Assembly: GCA_900472395.1 (NCBI GenBank)
Contig: UCHV01000007.1
Location: 186,001 to 250,000 of the forward strand
Source of the DNA: Hyphomicrobiales bacterium
GTDB taxonomy: Bacteria > Pseudomonadota > Alphaproteobacteria > Rhizobiales > Rhizobiaceae
Length of the DNA stretch: 64,000 nucleotides
Direction of reading: 5' to 3'
Both the position numbers and the translations under genes were made by a program. Positions 32,301-33,787 of the stretch are shown piece by piece. The notes beneath the pieces are model-generated. The model had not been told where the DNA came from. It ran no database searches and worked only from the letters and a program-made list of their open reading frames with translations. Each line of letters opens with the position of its first letter. The stretch's first letter is position 1.

Positions 32301-33572
32301 ATTTCCGGGCCGTTGCCGCTGGCAACCGATCCAGAAGGCCAGACGGTTCGGTATTTCCTCGGTGCCGATGCCGCGCATGGCCGGGTCACCATCGATCCGA
32401 ACGGGTTCTACCGTTACATACCGAACGGCAATTACAACGGCACCGACGTCTTCACCTATGTGGTCAGTGATGGCGTGACGACCTCCACCTATCGGGTCGT
32501 GATAGAGGTTACGCCCGTCAATGATGCGCCGCTTGGCTCCGGCACGTCCATCTCGGTGCCGCAGGATGCAGTCTCCGGCGGCAAGCTGCCGCCAGCCATC
32601 GATCCGGAAGGCGCGCCGATAACCTATGGTATCGGCCAGCAGCCGGCGCATGGCACACTGGTCGTGCTCGCCGACGGCACCTATCGTTATCAGCCGCTGC
32701 CCGGCTATTACGGTTCGGACAGCTTTGTCTACACGGTGAGCGACGGCGAGACCGTGTCGTCCTTTACGGTCGAAGTCACTGTGGTGTCTGCCAACAATCC
32801 GCAACCGCCCGAACCACCGCCCGGCACCAACGAATACGAGCCGCCGGTGCCTGATCTCGGCGGTGAAGCACCCGCCGTGACATGGCGGCCGGACGGAAAC
32901 ACCGCAAGCAGCACGCTCGCACCTGCCAGCGGCCCGATCATGGAAAGCCTCAACGGCATTGCCGGCGATATCGGCGAAAACGGCCCGATCGACAGCGTCA
33001 TCAATTCCATCCGTTCCCTCAACGGTATCGGCTCGCTGCCGGATCAAGGCGCCGTGCTGCATGCCGCCCGCCAGATCAGCGAATGGATAGAAAGCGGCCG
33101 GCGCATCGATGAATTGACGGTCGGTTTCTACAAGGGCGGCTCCAATACCCGTCTGTTCGATGGCCGGGATTCGCTGACGTGGTTCAGCGTCGATACGATG
33201 ATCTATGCGGGCCAACTCTACATCATGCCGTCGCCCGGTTATGGTGATGGCGCGGCCTTTACCGTGACGCTTGCGGATGGCTCGCCTCTGCCCGACTGGC
33301 TGCGCGCCACCCGCCAGGGCGTCGTCATCGGTCATCCGCCGGCCGGCCTGGCATTCATCGATATCCGCATCACTGGCATCTCGCCGGAAGGCGAGCCGGT
33401 CGCCGACGATGTCCGCATCGACCTGATGAACGGCTCGATCATGAACCATGAAAGCGATCGTGAGGCGCAGCTGTTGCCAAGTCTGTTCTCCGATGAGCTG
33501 CAGTATCAACTGACGATGGGAGACGATGCCGCCTCGGATCTTTCTCGCGCACTGTCACAGTGGCGGGAGTAG
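5343..33572 (+). CDS. Giant (9409-residue) DUF4347 / cadherin-like tandem-repeat exoprotein, putative adhesin
   Basis: One uninterrupted 28.2-kb frame begins at ATG 5343 behind GGGGAGG. Domains in order: basic N-terminus without a Sec signal and a LEPR-XLL-like motif (ELEQRIAFDAAL, residues 34-45); DUF4347 (about 105-272; His161 in HIISHGDEG, Cys205 in LIYGCDFA); a propeller-like region (about 275-535); an SdrD_B-like domain (about 536-620, DDNNGNGVFDAGIDGG); a Gly/Thr-rich beta-sandwich (about 650-840); about 85 cadherin-like, Big_9/VCBS-like and He_PIG-like repeats (about 845-9147) with acidic DxDGD motifs typical of calcium sites; a proline-rich hinge; and a unique C-terminal domain (about 9160-9409). 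No RTX nonapeptides are seen. The likely role is an exported, calcium-stiffened surface or matrix adhesin handled by the divergent TolC/HlyD/HlyD/M50 operon. Function and export route are inferred. Confidence 0.93.
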   Translation: MNEHFTRPKKPFSKKKAKPQKARGQDRFGSMLMELEQRIAFDAALAATVDHAQDKENSATLQAEEKAPADTHDSDALTRALASAAEGAHADVQSTAAPSVAESGRQVVVVDSSVPDYESLLHGIEGDFDLVVLEQGRNGVEQLAEALRGMNDVQSIHIISHGDEGRLYLGNATLTVESMADEYADELQSLRSSLADDADILIYGCDFARGELGESAARMMSYQTGADIAASDDATGATAKGGDWTLEYRYGEVTTKSIVSADAQERYAELLNVQASVGNGAVLVSSEKTIYSVDLATGKATAITVVPGSVGGIAIADTINSLAVDQANGLIYYTDSAAANTNRALFAYDFINNTHILIDNDLGSNGSITNVVIGTRGVGSGAAAFYSGSLYLGVESGAGDAQIWRLTFSADGRTLAGVSTFGSNLASTDWGDFAIDAANNNLLSITAGGINRYSLATGTQVGTTFANPGAAQGATDTAGNSYVVGTVTQGATPIIQRFNPTTGATIGSAINITTNGSTALATAISDAASWTPPTSSIGDMVFDDNNGNGVFDAGIDGGISGVTVQLVDDVNNNGIADAGERVLATDTTNINGAYLFTGVLPGQYVVRVTDTNGALGTSPATNGNTRSVSVGGIGASVLTADISYNAVGPTVDLNSGTTSSQIIVNGSAPGGTGWTTGGSGGGGVTGGYAWQSSGVTGTVTQTNLAGWNDGLAPSGAMQLTFDVGWSNNSVLGLSTDNSTPATLEISINGVVYARLSTGVVGGSPNTATITYLNGASGSPATVAASAVNTTAWTRTPVTLNLPSTVAASGPLVFTYNSTGGLLGLAPSTDDIFIGNVSALTNVDATPGVNYSATYTENGAGVNIAAAAASVRDLDSANMRAATIVLTNAQAGDLLTLGTLPAGVTGSIDTSTPGQITINLTGNATKAAYATAIRNITFSNSGDNPGTTARIINVMVNDGAFSSPVATTTINVIAVNDDPVNTLPAAGWTTNEDTNVTLTGLSIADPDAGTGVMTVTLSVDSGTLAATSAGGVTVTGSGSSITLTGTLAAINAYLAGSSAPVYVPVADANGPVTLTMVTNDGGFTGTGGAKIDTDTRTITINPVNDAPILDLDSTAGGTGFSTSYTENAAGVAITGGSTSVIDVDNANMSSATIVITNGQLGDVLSMVAALPGNITATYNAATFTLTLTGSDTKANYQTYLSQVRYSSTSDNPTNGGTATSRSINVTVSDGALNSNTAVATVAVAAVNDAPVNTIPAGWTTNEDTSIALTGLAVTDLDVASGTITVRLSVPTGTITATAGGNVAVSGSGTGILTLTGTLANINAYLASASAPVYIPVADANGPVTLTMLTNDGGNTGSGGALTDTDTAIINITPINDAPALDLSAGGTGTGYSTSYTENGTGVAIAANDALITDVDNASMASLTVRITNGQAGDLLSVAGALPSGISIQSYDPATFTLVLSGSASNAAYQTALQQIRYSSTSENPSTVTRSISVFTNDGGLNSNTAIATVNVIAVNDAPVNTVPGTQSIAEDALTAIAGISVNDVDSTNVTVTLSVTKGILSPSVTNVGTVSGVGTSSVTVSGTLAQVNAVVASLRYQGNADFNGSDTLTIVTSDGSLSDTDTVAITVTPVADATNDTIAATEDTPVSFNVLTGTGGATADTFANPARFVSAVTQPPAGQGTITFNADGTITYTPTANFNGQTTFTYTVNSGGILETATVTINVAAVNDAPINTLPGAGWNTNEDVAVALSGLSVTDVDAGTGAMTITLSVTGGTISAANAAGVTVANSGTASITLTGTLANLNAYLASGAVPVYSPAANANGSVTLTMTTNDGGNSGSGGALTDVDTRTITIAAVNDAPVNTLPPVFSVAEDTALSLAGLSITDVDAASGTMTVVLNVNSGLLSATAGGSVGITGSGTATLTLTGTLANINAYLAGAATRPVFTPAADFNGNVTLSMTTSDGGNTGSGGTLSDVDTSIITVTPVNDAPVLDLDASGAGTGYSTSYTEKGTGVSIVDTDVSIIDIDSANMSGAVITITNAVASDVLIVNGTLPSGITASYDAATFRLTLSGSATKAEYQAALQQVLYRSTSSDPGSTPRSISVIVNDGALNSNTAITTVAVVPVNDAPVNGLPPAFSVNEDTQLTLSGITLADPDVGSGTMTVTLAVNSGTLSAAGANGVTVSGGGTASITLTGTLANINAYLASVAAPKYNPVADFNGSVTLSMTSSDGSLTDVDTSTITVVPVADIVADTATTAEDTAVIINVSANDTFSNANRTITAVNGTAIAVNGSVNVTNGAVRLNADGTLTFTPTANYNGPASFTYTVASGGVSETGNVSVTVSPVNDAPVNTVPGAQTTAEDTSIAIGGISVTDIDGDNLTTTVSVARGTISVTAAGGATIGNNNSGTVTISGSAAAVNAVLASLRYNPTADYNGQDTITVVTSDGTTSDTDTIAVIVTPVSDIVADTVTTPEDTPITFNAITGVGGGSADNFEGTPVLTSVTQPPAGQGTVTFNANGTITYTPAADFNGQTTFTYTVTSGGVTETATVTVNVTPVNDAPVNTVPGAQTVTEDGTLVFSSGAGNAITIGDVDDTNLTVTITAANGTFSLSGIAGLTFTTGNGTANTTMTFSGTKAAINAALAGASYTPTADYYGAAGGITISTTDGKVGSPVVSNIAVTVSGVADIVDDTASTAENTAVAISVLANDSFENAGRTITAVGGVAITAGGAPVTVANGQVQLTAGGQLIFTPNNAYAGVTSFTYTVTSGGATETATVTVAVAAVNKPPVNTLPPTFNVLEDNTLALSGLSITDPDAGSGNVTVTLSVGSGILNATGVAGVTIGGTGTATITLNGTLSAINAYLGSGNRPTFTPAANSVASVTLTMTTNDNGNTGGPSLTDIDTATISITAVNDAPSGADKTVTIAEDTSYTFTAADFGFSDPNDNPANALSAVVIITLPTNGTLTLGGVAVTAGQVIPAGSLANLVFTPAANLNGTALAAFTFQVRDNGGTANGGIDTDQSPNTITVNVTPVNDAPVNTLPGTFVTDEDTSFALTGISVGDVDAGANPITVTLSVNSGILSANAAGGVTVSGTGTASITLTGTVTQINAYLASANRPLFSPGLNANGSVTLTMVTNDGGNTGSGGALTDTDTAIITVNPVNDAPVGAPGSYTTNEDAVLNGTLPVATDVDGDALTYSAGAIAPAHGTVIINANGTFTYTPGANYNGSDTFTYRVSDGKIAVEYTVTVGINPVNDAPVASNDAASIPATGTATINVLANDTDVDGDTLAVVQVGGSAGNVGMAVAGSGGGTFTIGANGQAVFNPGAAFVDLAAGQTRTSSVTYQVSDGNGGTSLATFTVTVIGVNDAPISTPIANQSGNDAQPVSFSVAGNFSDPDNGDTLTFTQIGLPPGLSINAAGLIFGTLDRSASTGSPYSVTITATDAGGAQTSRTFTWIVANPAPVAVDDAGATSENATTSGNVITGGANGVGADSDPDGDPITVSAVGGSAAGVGTAVTGSNGGTFTIGANGAYVFNPGTAFDNLAAGQTRTTAVTYTISDGQGGTATATLTVTVTGTNDAPLAVNDTFTTNEDQPVTFDVRTNDSDIDGGTLSVTQINGTSITVGNSVTLANGTVTLNANGTLTFTPNANANGGVSFTYTLSDGQGATATATVSGTIVPVQDPPVAGNDTFTTAEDTPATFDVRLNDSDPDGDPLTVTQINGSAISVGGSVTVPGGRVTLNANGTLTFTPNLNYNGNPSFTYTISDGNGNTATATVNGMVTPVQDPPVAANDTFTTAEDASATFDVRTNDSDPDGDPLTVTQINGTAITVGNSVTLTNGTVTLNANGTLTFTPNANYNGPISFTYTISDGQGNSAQATVNGTVTPVNDAPIAGNDTFITPEDNAVNIVVLTNDSDIDGDALIVTQINGSAIVAGSSIAVTNGSVRLNADGTLTFIPAANYNGPISFTYTISDGNGGTATATVSGSVTPVNDPPNVVDDTFTTPEDTVITFDPRTNDRDIDGDALTITAINGEAIAINGTVTVTGGQVHLDADGRLTFTPNANFNGQVNFTYTVSDGTTTSSGTIVGTVTPVNDAPVSSSVTVGTPEDTPLSGALPAATDVDGDAVTYAAGSTSPANGTVTINANGTYTYTPNANFNGRDSFSFVVSDGKGGSNEYTVTVDVASVNDVPTAGTLPNRAAADSAGININLSGFFSDADGDTLTYSQTGLPAGLSITPAGVVTGTIDRQASIGGPNGNGVYTVTITANDGNGGTVTRSFTYTVTNPAPVAVGDSFTTPEDTPYTINVLANDSDPDGDPLVVTSATAVNGTVTIGANGQITYQPNLNFNGTDTIVYTISDGNGGTATATVAVTVTPVNDGPVGGTIPDRTRNDGDVDALDVRGFFSDPDGDPLSYTVTGLPAGLSLNGSVIAGTIESGASGPNGETTYTVTVTADDGKGSTTQVTFRYTVLNLPPVAADDTITTAEDTPVDIFVLANDRDPDRDTLSIVRVDNRELTLNTPLATANGSVVLLQQADGTRYLRFTPNANYYGTESFTYTVDDGNSGVATATVRINVTAVADAPVVVKQIPPIVRADGQALALDTGDFFTDPDGDTLNFTATGLPAGLTINAATGTVLGTIDKNASQLNGGIYTIRITAHDGAGGTGNSTYQDFVLTVTNPGPTAVNDTVVVAEDGSISFNPINGNGISGPGTVAGIDIDPDGDPLVITSASAGHGTVSIGLDGVTVTYVPNANFNGTDTIVYTISDGNGGVSTATVTVNVSAVNDAPVASPIPSRTDGDTQTVDFTVAPYFSDIDSAVLTFEASTLPPGLSLDAATGRITGQLTNNASAGGPYQVIITARDGAGGVASQTITWNITNEPPYAVNDEIGVLEGGSGNGNWIVNDNDDDPFVLSQVNGSAGNINVAVAGSQGGSFVVRADGTYSFNAGNDFTDLGAGQTRTTVIHYTIRDADGDSSTATIAVTVTGVNTAPTQPVSLPPVTMADNQAVTGTQLAFGSLFTDVDLGDTLTFSATGLPSGLQMNADGTITGTIDKNASGPNGSRTYTVTVTATDRTTAGGLSASQTFEFTVTNPAPVAVNDSYSTPEDTVLDNINVIGNDTDPDQDPISLDPTFTPVAANGRVTVNANGTLRYEPNPNFNGTDTIIYRITDGQGGLSTGLVTISVNASNDAPITSPIADMQRNDWELISFDTSSHFADPEGDTLTYEITGLPPGLSYNSATGMISGRIAADASGPMGSRSYAVSVTARDPAGLSSTINFVYIINNVAPDARDDVAITNEDTPVEIDILANDVDLDNDTRTVIFVNGVNLTVNGPSVATTNGTVQLVLNAAGDAVLRFSPTPNYHGTESFTYTISDGNGGSDTASVSITVLPVNDVPTASPVPNQTQADGSAFSLDVSSYFSDVDGDDLDYVVNNLPPGLSYDPETGIISGTLAANASVGSPYTVTITAYDRLGQPGGPGLSASTSFQFTVTNPPPVAVDDSYTTAEDTPVTFNPVSGGAGADTDPDGDPLTLIEIDGQPIVDGGSIVLSNGTISMDALGNLTFTPAANFNGTVAISYRITDGNGGYDDGLISITVTPVNDPAVIDLNGAASGTDRTVDFVEGGPSVAVASPDASVFDVEGSIVSMDIALAGFTGGGVLEIFHLNGVADISFGTPSNGTLTFGGTAFRYTFDGSNLHIENAAGPNVVVTDADLTALLRAIQYENRSDNPSPGLRTLTFTVTDTLGAVSAASVTRINVIPVNDAPNAVDDTGTTTENAVLNGGSVLANDSDPEGQSFAIVRVGTAGAIGSPVTGSSGGSFVFLADGTYTFDPGASFNDLQIGESRTTSVTYTVRDADGAESTATLTITVTGENDAPTGGTSALTVVEDTVSTGQLSAFDVDGDTLDFAVATQPSRGTVTISPDGSYTYTPAANYNGADSFTYTVSDGRTTVTFTVTVNVTAEPDAPVATPIPNQAYNDRDPVSIDVSGYFSDADGDTLTFSQTGLPDGLGITPQGLITGTLASNASVTAPYTITITARDPAGNAVSQVFTIAVANPAPVAHDDLVNAGENQIRTGSVFANNGAGEDTDPDGDQITVSAVNGATGNVGNVIAGSAGGTFRIDANGAYEFVPGTAFDSLRAGETRATSITYTISDGQGGISTATLTVIVTGSNDAPVGSDGAATVAEDGVLDASLPPVFDAEGDTLNYAVASPPANGSLVIRQDGTYTYRPDPNFAGTDTFTYTVSDGTDTVTYEMTITVTAVNDAPVMQDVAVSTAEDTPYNGRIVAVDVDSAANSLVYAQYAAPSHGTVTINPDGTYTYTPALNFYGTDSFQIIVTDPDGLTDIATVTISVNAVNDAPVAVNDNAATTQDIAITGNVIVGSDSDPDGDVILVTAVAGSASVGVPVVGSNGGTFVISADGSYSFDPGTSFDDLKAGQTRTTTISYQISDPSGLTATALLTVTVTGTNDIPVAGPLPDQTWSDGQAISYPTGGQFADPDNDPLTFSIAGQPAGLRIDPTTGEIYGTIAPSASGPSGRFEYTVVVSASDGNGGIVSQSFVLTVVNPAPTAVADSFTVAEGGSLGGNVLLGGGNGPDTDPDGDPLTVSLVSQPANGTLTLNADGTFSYVPNAFFNGTDTFVYQIDDGNGGVSSATVTITVTAVNDAPVAVDDSFDIDEDGSVTINVLANDSDIDRDTLTVTQINGQSISIGNPVAVTGGTVSLNANGTITFTAAADYAGSPSFTYTVSDGALTAQATVTGIVRPVNDAPVNTLQGSYSMLEDGALPLTGISIVDVDAGNGQMTVTFSVSGGTFTAFSAGNVNVTGGGSGTIVLTGTLANINAYLASAVAPIYRPIADSSTAVSLTMTTRDGGNSGAGGELVTTSQSTIFIQPVNDAPVAEDQAIVTAEDTPVAGIITASDVDGDPLTFVLVTNPANGTVTIDNAGRYIYTPALDYNGSDRFQVEVRDGQGGVRTVTVTIAISPVNDAPTAADASFSMDEDGGPVSGNLPTASDREGSPITYLVGSQPANGTVSISAAGVYTYNPRADFNGTDTFTYVVSDGQASTSYTVTVTVRPVNDAPVAADVDVTTPKNQPAGGQLAAVDVDGDQLAFALGTQAANGIATVDAAGNYTYVPNTDYSGTDSFTYTVTDGAITITRTVTVGVGLDNQPPQGDNFSFRIDEDTVLNEVVTATDPDAADNLRFSVATGPSHGTVTMALDGSFNYVPNANYNGTDQFTYRVSDGQTSIIRTVSITINPINDAPIGSNAAISVTEDVTTTGTLPRATDVEGSPITYAVATQPGHGQVTIAPNGTYTYVPAPDYSGPDTFTYTVSDGQSFNTYTVDVNVLPVNDAPRAGNLAITTAEDTLKSGRLPLATDPDGNNPTIVYDVGTGPAHGTVTISPQGDYVYTPAANFFGTDTFTYTVSDGQASNTYTVTITVTPVNDAPVGSDAAIIVVEDTPYSNQLPGAVDPEGSPVSYALASGPGEGTVTVNIDGTYTYVPRQDFYGEDSFQYTVSDGTASQTYTVYITVTPVNDAPRGSDATFPATEDQPLNGQFPLATDPENDTITYGLGSQAPRHGTVSIISGRDFVYTPNPDFSGQDTFTYTVSDGIETVTYTITVNVAPVNDPPVGADATVTVIEDTPFNGTLPVATDVDSPTLTYELVQQAGRGTVTVLPDGRFSYVPAADSTASEFFIYSVTDGENTVTYRIDINITPVNDAPRGSDLTVTIPEDGLSSGRLPIATDPEGATVVYAIADGPAHGTATVDEEGNYIYRPNADYNGQDTFTYTVSDGLLFTTYTVTINVTPVNDAPRASDITIIATEDQTYSGQLPLAIDPENNPFTYGLGSQPARGTATVLPDGTFTYTPDPDYDGPDTFTYTVTDGTDTSTYTVTVNVQGDNDPPRGSDGAIVVGEDQPYAGQLPSAVDPEGLPVFYGAGAVQPQHGTLSIQSDGNFIYTPNPDYNGPDTFTYTVTDGVMTSTYTITVNVTAVNDAPRSNDIAISASEDQVYNGTLPPAIDPEGQPVTYGLGSQALHGVVVIDANGNFTYTPDPDYSGGDTFQFTVSDGTATNIYTVTVNVGGVNDPPRGSDGAFTVDEDLQYSGQLPTAVDPEGGAVTYELGAPPLNGTVTIGAGGNFIYTPNPDYSGPDSFTYTVSDGVATATYTMSVTVTGINDAPRAHDTEISVTEDQLFVGRLPTAIDPEGEPFTYGAGILQPLHGTVVITPTGLFYYTPNPDYNGPDVFEYTVSDGSLTSTYKVEVTVGAANDAPVGSNITIYPIEDSIYTGVFPLAEDIDGDQIYYGIGVQPLNGTVTVGPGRLFTYTPVADFEGFDIFTYTVSDGEATRTYSVEVYVQGINDAPRGSDAAIVVVEDEPYAGTLPPAIDPEGQAVIYGPGAQGPQHGTVTIAANGSYVYTPNADYSGPDSFSYTVSDGSKSQTYVVSITVAAVNDAPTGADLAVSVEEDDVLNGTLPIATDPDSANLVYGLGVAALHGTATVDASGNYSYVPNADYNGPDSFTYTVTDGTTISTYTVTITVTPQNDPPVGYDDTIEVVEDVPYEGTLPIATDPEGAQLSYGLSAQASHGTVTILGDGTYRYVPAANYFGSDSFVYSVTDGVNTIVRTVTINVLPVNDVPVGQDYAFTVGEDQAANGTLPVATDEDGQPLVYGLGAAAQHGAVIVRRDGTYSYVPDPNYSGADSFTYTVSDGVVTSTYTVTVTVTAAPDAPVGANGAINVIEDVPFDGRLPVATDADNDTLTYGLVGQAGHGTVTIQPDGTYRYVPALDYYGPDSFTYSVTDGQFTLEYTISINVVPVNDAPQGTDATVATLEDVPTSGQLPLATDPEGQPLTYGLAAGPVHGSVVVNADGTFTYTPNRNFNGIDTFTYSISDGTSISTYTATVYVAAVNDAPEGSDLSISVGPDVTTEGALPVARDVEGSPLTYALGEGPAHGTVTVSADGRYAYTPAAGYGGPDSFTYTVSDGSASTTYTVTISVSAPNAPPVGSDLAVSTPEDTAISGPLPLATDPEGQTVRYFLGADAAHGRVTIDPNGFYRYIPNGNYNGTDVFTYVVSDGVTTSTYRVVIEVTPVNDAPLGSGTSISVPQDAVSGGKLPPAIDPEGAPITYGIGQQPAHGTLVVLADGTYRYQPLPGYYGSDSFVYTVSDGETVSSFTVEVTVVSANNPQPPEPPPGTNEYEPPVPDLGGEAPAVTWRPDGNTASSTLAPASGPIMESLNGIAGDIGENGPIDSVINSIRSLNGIGSLPDQGAVLHAARQISEWIESGRRIDELTVGFYKGGSNTRLFDGRDSLTWFSVDTMIYAGQLYIMPSPGYGDGAAFTVTLADGSPLPDWLRATRQGVVIGHPPAGLAFIDIRITGISPEGEPVADDVRIDLMNGSIMNHESDREAQLLPSLFSDELQYQLTMGDDAASDLSRALSQWRE
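5442..5477 (+). other. LEPR-XLL-like N-terminal sorting motif
   Basis: Residues 34-45 read ELEQRIAFDAAL. They fit the LEPR-XLL pattern (LEPR, any residue, LL/MF, D/S, x, A) found close to the N-terminus of very long repeat proteins, preceded here as usual by a basic stretch. Proline is replaced by glutamine. It is a candidate recognition or processing signal, since no Sec signal peptide is present. Confidence 0.6.
5655..6160 (+). other. DUF4347 domain with candidate His/Cys dyad
   Basis: The stretch QVVVVDSSVPDYESLLHGI opens the domain. HIISHGDEG (His161) and ADILIYGCDFARG (Cys205) follow, and GGDWTLEY closes it. The spacing and hydrophobic strands before each residue resemble clan CD cysteine peptidases (caspase/CHAT type: strand-HG, then strand-x-C). 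Assignment to DUF4347 is firm by pattern; peptidase activity is inferred. Confidence 0.75.
6949..7200 (+). other. SdrD_B-like domain
   Basis: The segment begins SIGDMVFDDNNGNGVFDAG, continues through GVTVQLVDDVNNNGIADAGE and ends GQYVVRVTD. This is the usual pattern of SdrD B / Cna B-like modules with a calcium-type DxNxNG loop. It separates the DUF4347 and propeller-like part from the repeat stalk. Confidence 0.75.
7871..14820 (+). repeat. Repeat zone A: cadherin-like repeats of the PVNTLP...TNED type
   Basis: Repeats start PVNTLP with TNED about 10 residues on, then LTGLSITDVDAG, GTASITLTGTLANINAYLA, VTLTMTTNDGGNTGSGG and end PVNDAP. They alternate with units starting YSTSYTENGTGV and with Big_9-like units (QPPAGQGTVTFNANGTITYT). 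The linker PVNDAP is repeated at nearly every junction, with highly similar DNA. Confidence 0.85.
14821..25580 (+). repeat. Repeat zone B: alternating Big_9/VCBS-like and He_PIG-like modules
   Basis: Units of the type NDSDPDGDPLTVTQING...NANGTLTFTPNANYNG...FTYTISDG alternate with putative Ig modules carrying FSDPDGDTLTFS, LPAGLSIN and GTIDRQAS. VCBS-like units with LAAGQTRTTAVTYTISDGQ also occur. The pairing of long and short modules in this zone differs from zones A and C. Confidence 0.85.
16068..17612 (+). repeat. Five exact-period 309-bp tandem repeats (103 residues each)
   Basis: The codons for N/D-D-T-F start at 16068, 16377, 16686, 16995 and 17304, giving a constant period of 309 bp. 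Each unit reads DTFTT.EDTPATFDVRTND..., then TQING, NANGTLTFTPNANYNG and ends VTPVNDAP or VQDPP. The regular period and close DNA similarity point to recent expansion by unequal crossing-over or slippage. Confidence 0.85.
25950..32790 (+). repeat. Repeat zone C: about 25 tandem-95-type repeats of about 91 residues
   Basis: Units read GSDxAIxVxEDxPYxGxLP, then DPEGxxVTYGLG, HGTVTI, DGxFxYTPNPDYNGPDTF, TYTVSDG and VNVTxVNDAPR. Measured spacings between PRGSD/PRSND-type starts at 28974, 29250, 29523 and 29796 are 276, 273 and 273 bp. This most uniform zone lies at the C-terminal end of the stalk. Confidence 0.85.
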
Positions 33573-33600
33573 GGGCTATCGTTCGATCCACATCGACGCA

Positions 33601-33618
33601 GGGCCGCTGAGGCGGCCC
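33601..33618 (+). terminator. GC-rich hairpin after the giant gene, possible terminator
   Basis: GGGCCGC (33601-33607) pairs perfectly with GCGGCCC (33612-33618) over the loop TGAG, 29 bases after the stop codon. No T-run follows, so it may be a weak terminator or an RNA-stabilising hairpin. Confidence 0.4.
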
Positions 33619-33712
33619 CGCAGGCGTTGCGCGGATTTCTAGCTTCTCGCCGATGCCTTCCGTTGCCGACTGAAGGTCGCGACGCATATCTTCTGCATCT
33701 TCAAGGGGCGCT

Positions 33713-33775
33713 GTTGCGGTTTTCCGCAACTCAAAATGGGTGTTTCTACCCTTGAAAGCACCAAAGCGGTGCTTT
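33713..33775 (+). promoter_or_regulatory. Three closely spaced inverted repeats before the pspA-like gene
   Basis: GTTGCGG/CCGCAAC (33713-33719 and 33724-33730) encloses TTTT. GGGT/ACCC brackets about 33738-33751. AAAGCACC/GGTGCTTT (33755-33762 and 33768-33775) encloses AAAGC. All arms are perfect. The last hairpin ends 12 bases before the ATG at 33788, where no clear Shine-Dalgarno sequence is seen. They may act as operators for stress control or as a structured 5' leader. Confidence 0.4.
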
Positions 33776-33787
33776 ACATCTATATCC

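Noticed and set aside
5343..33572. Classification of the giant protein as an RTX adhesin of the LapA type
   Set aside because: No GGxGxDxLx nonapeptides and no C-terminal type I signal pattern were found, and no LapB-type ATPase or LapG/LapD genes are nearby.
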